From Prostheceraeus crozeri (lineage: Eukaryota; Platyhelminthes; Polycladida; Euryleptidae), in the NCBI GenBank assembly GCA_907163375.1, contig CAJQUW010000503.1, forward strand, positions 124,001-188,000: a stretch of DNA of 64,000 bases, given 5' to 3'. Positions within the stretch are counted from its first letter, which is position 1. Every line of letters starts with the position of its first letter. Made by a program: the position numbers and the translations under genes. Below the pieces are notes generated by a model. That model was not told where the DNA came from, ran no database searches, and was given only the letters and a program-made list of their open reading frames with translations. Of the stretch, positions 62,623 to 64,000 are shown piece after piece.

Positions 62623-64000
62623 TTATGTAAATACATCTCCTGAACGTGGTAGCGTGAGTTTTATTCTTTTGGGTGGAGGTATGTTTGTGTCAGGATGTCC
62701 ATGTGGAAGAGATGTGTTATGTCCTATCCAACACCTCTTATCCTCCCATGCTGAAAGTGCTCGTTTCTTGAACGTGTACGTTTTCACAGTATGAACTTGA
62801 GATTTTAAGATTGTCATATTGACAAACGTTATAGTTTTATTTTTATAGGCCTTCTTATAGGACCGATGTTTCATTTTATGAACAATGGATTTTGATATAC
62901 CTTTAGCACGCTTAATACTATCTGCACATTCTTTTAATTTCATGGAATACATTTTAGGACGGAGGAGAATCATTTCATCTATTTCCTTTCCTGCTGTTTC
63001 ATCGCTAAAACAACCAAGTTTGGCTTTATTCTGTATGGAATAGAGTGGATGAGTGGGATTGTAGTTAGATGTGTCGAAATATTTTTCTAATGACTTGCCT
63101 ACTTCATTAAAATTTAAATCTTTTTGAGTGGTAATTCCTAAAAAGAAACTATCTGTATCACCACCCAGCAAGCGAACCTCTTTTACGAGAGGGCATGGTT
63201 TTAATATTTTGTAGAAGAGTTGATACATTTCCAGCTTGGAATAATCTAAAACGGCTTGCCCAATATAGATGGGTTTGCACAACTCAACTTCTGATTTAAT
63301 CATTTTAACACCTACAAGATCGTCATCGATGATGTCTCTATCAATGAAAAGAGGTGATGAGGTCAATTTGTGATATTTTTGTTCATCAACGACTAGTTTG
63401 TAATTCATACGTTTTCTAACATCCTCTATGGTCTTTCCGAATAGACTGTTATTCTTATATTTATAAAAATCCTTTTCAAAATTATTTTGGGCGAGTGCAC
63501 GTTTTTGACTGTTACTATCTATGTAGGGTTTGAGGAAGGCTTTCTGTCTAAATTTGATAATGCGGTGAACTGACTTTAGAAGCATGCCCATTTCTAAATA
63601 GAATTTTAATATGCAGAAGTGTACGAGATAATTTTTCTTATCATATTGGGTGAGTAAAAGTTTGCGGCATGGTTTGTACCTTGGCTGTCCACACTCTATT
63701 AAGTTATTATGAAATTGTGACATGAATGGTGAAAACATATCTTCAGTCACTTCACCAGATTCAGGTGCGAGTGGGAAATCAGCAGTTTTATTTCTAATGC
63801 TATTTGGATAAATCAAATCCACTTCAAAATAATATCCCCAATCACCTTCATCTGGAATCTTCAGTATGTTTGAAGGGTTGGAGTAATACTCAAGCTCATC
63901 TTGATTTAACCAACTAAACTCGGAATGAGGTAGTGGTTTAGACAGTGAACTGCCATATAAATTATTTTGGTCATAGTACTTTAGGTGGATATGATCAACA
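62623..64000 (-). CDS. polB: Protein-primed DNA polymerase B (C-terminal part)
   Basis: The replicative polymerase of the Polinton, entering from the right edge on the minus strand; about 459 codons are visible. Motifs in order: motif A DQNNLYGSSLSKPLP near the edge (about 63935), motif B KYKNNSLFGKTIEDVRKR (about 63430) and motif C LGGDTDSFFLG (about 63160). A C-terminal part with KAKLGCFSDETAGKEIDEMI and LLRPKMYSMKLK is typical of protein-primed PolB of Polintons and related viruses. The exonuclease and primer domains lie off the window. The visible part is open. Confidence 0.9.
   Translation of the reverse strand, partial: VDHIHLKYYDQNNLYGSSLSKPLPHSEFSWLNQDELEYYSNPSNILKIPDEGDWGYYFEVDLIYPNSIRNKTADFPLAPESGEVTEDMFSPFMSQFHNNLIECGQPRYKPCRKLLLTQYDKKNYLVHFCILKFYLEMGMLLKSVHRIIKFRQKAFLKPYIDSNSQKRALAQNNFEKDFYKYKNNSLFGKTIEDVRKRMNYKLVVDEQKYHKLTSSPLFIDRDIIDDDLVGVKMIKSEVELCKPIYIGQAVLDYSKLEMYQLFYKILKPCPLVKEVRLLGGDTDSFFLGITTQKDLNFNEVGKSLEKYFDTSNYNPTHPLYSIQNKAKLGCFSDETAGKEIDEMILLRPKMYSMKLKECADSIKRAKGISKSIVHKMKHRSYKKAYKNKTITFVNMTILKSQVHTVKTYTFKKRALSAWEDKRCWIGHNTSLPHGHPDTNIPPPKRIKLTLPRSGDVFT

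Larger units (their letters stand above)
49836..64000. mobile_element. Polinton/Maverick, left 14 kb
   Basis: A self-synthesising virus-like DNA element whose right end lies outside the window. The left end is near an AGTAAGTAAAACTCC stretch (Polinton ends start AGT). Parts seen: C-rich terminal repeats, an accessory block, packaging ATPase, chromodomain integrase, capsid and core proteins, adenain-type protease, transcription-factor-like genes, two paralogous structural-type proteins, and protein-primed DNA polymerase B on the minus strand. Most genes are open and tightly packed, so it looks largely whole, with perhaps three or four breaks. That suggests a modest age. Confidence 0.93.

Noticed and set aside
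1-64000. CRISPR arrays, rRNA or bacterial operon features
   Set aside because: No regularly spaced repeats or ribosomal sequence seen; introns, TTAA/TA transposons and animal-type retroelements show a eukaryotic genome.

Overview
This window is an AT-rich stretch of animal (metazoan) nuclear DNA made almost wholly of transposable elements, many inserted into one another. Spliced genes, a piggyBac intron, several Penelope-like elements (PLEs), rosa-type and classical mariner transposons and a Polinton all point to an invertebrate, probably marine. The species cannot be fixed from the sequence. I find no rRNA, tRNA or CRISPR array and no certain host gene. A few short exon-like islands (near 11.8, 24.2, 48.3 and 48.9 kb) are the only hints of one.

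Layout. 1-4.6 kb: a PLE whose reverse transcriptase (RT) is split by a second PLE with a 12-bp target duplication, then a MITE in its tail. 4.6-12.4 kb: mostly featureless, except a pogo-like transposon relic at 7.6-9.0 kb. 12.4-16.2 kb: a decayed LINE with a MITE of the same family sitting in its terminal zinc knuckle. 16.4-23.6 kb: a piggyBac transposon with a DD41D rosa/Visitor-like transposon in its 5' region (itself carrying a foldback element) and a young, intact DD34D mariner in its last exon. 23.6-29.9 kb: largely empty, with a TTAA-flanked MITE. 29.9-34.8 kb: two nearly identical copies of a third PLE, head to head, forming a 2.1-kb inverted repeat. 36.4-39.6 kb: a decayed LINE on the minus strand that seems to carry a restriction-like endonuclease. 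39.9-40.4 kb: a transposase scrap. 40.4-45.5 kb: a Ty3/gypsy LTR retrotransposon fossil with a deleted Tc1 inside. 45.5-49.8 kb: mostly unassigned.

49.8 kb to the right edge is the left 14 kb of a Polinton/Maverick. It has C-rich terminal repeats, packaging ATPase, chromodomain integrase, capsid and capsid-like core proteins, adenain-type protease and the C-terminal part of a protein-primed DNA polymerase B that runs off the window. Besides this standard set it has accessory genes: a 181-residue protein that aligns along its whole length with both repeats of TATA-binding protein, two adjacent paralogues that may be PC4-like, a DEDD exonuclease-like gene and two small RING-like proteins. An ATGCAAA motif recurs just upstream of several of its genes on both strands, and a short leader exon ending in ATG could be spliced to more than one gene. 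Together these suggest an element with some transcription equipment of its own, which is the most interesting feature of the window.
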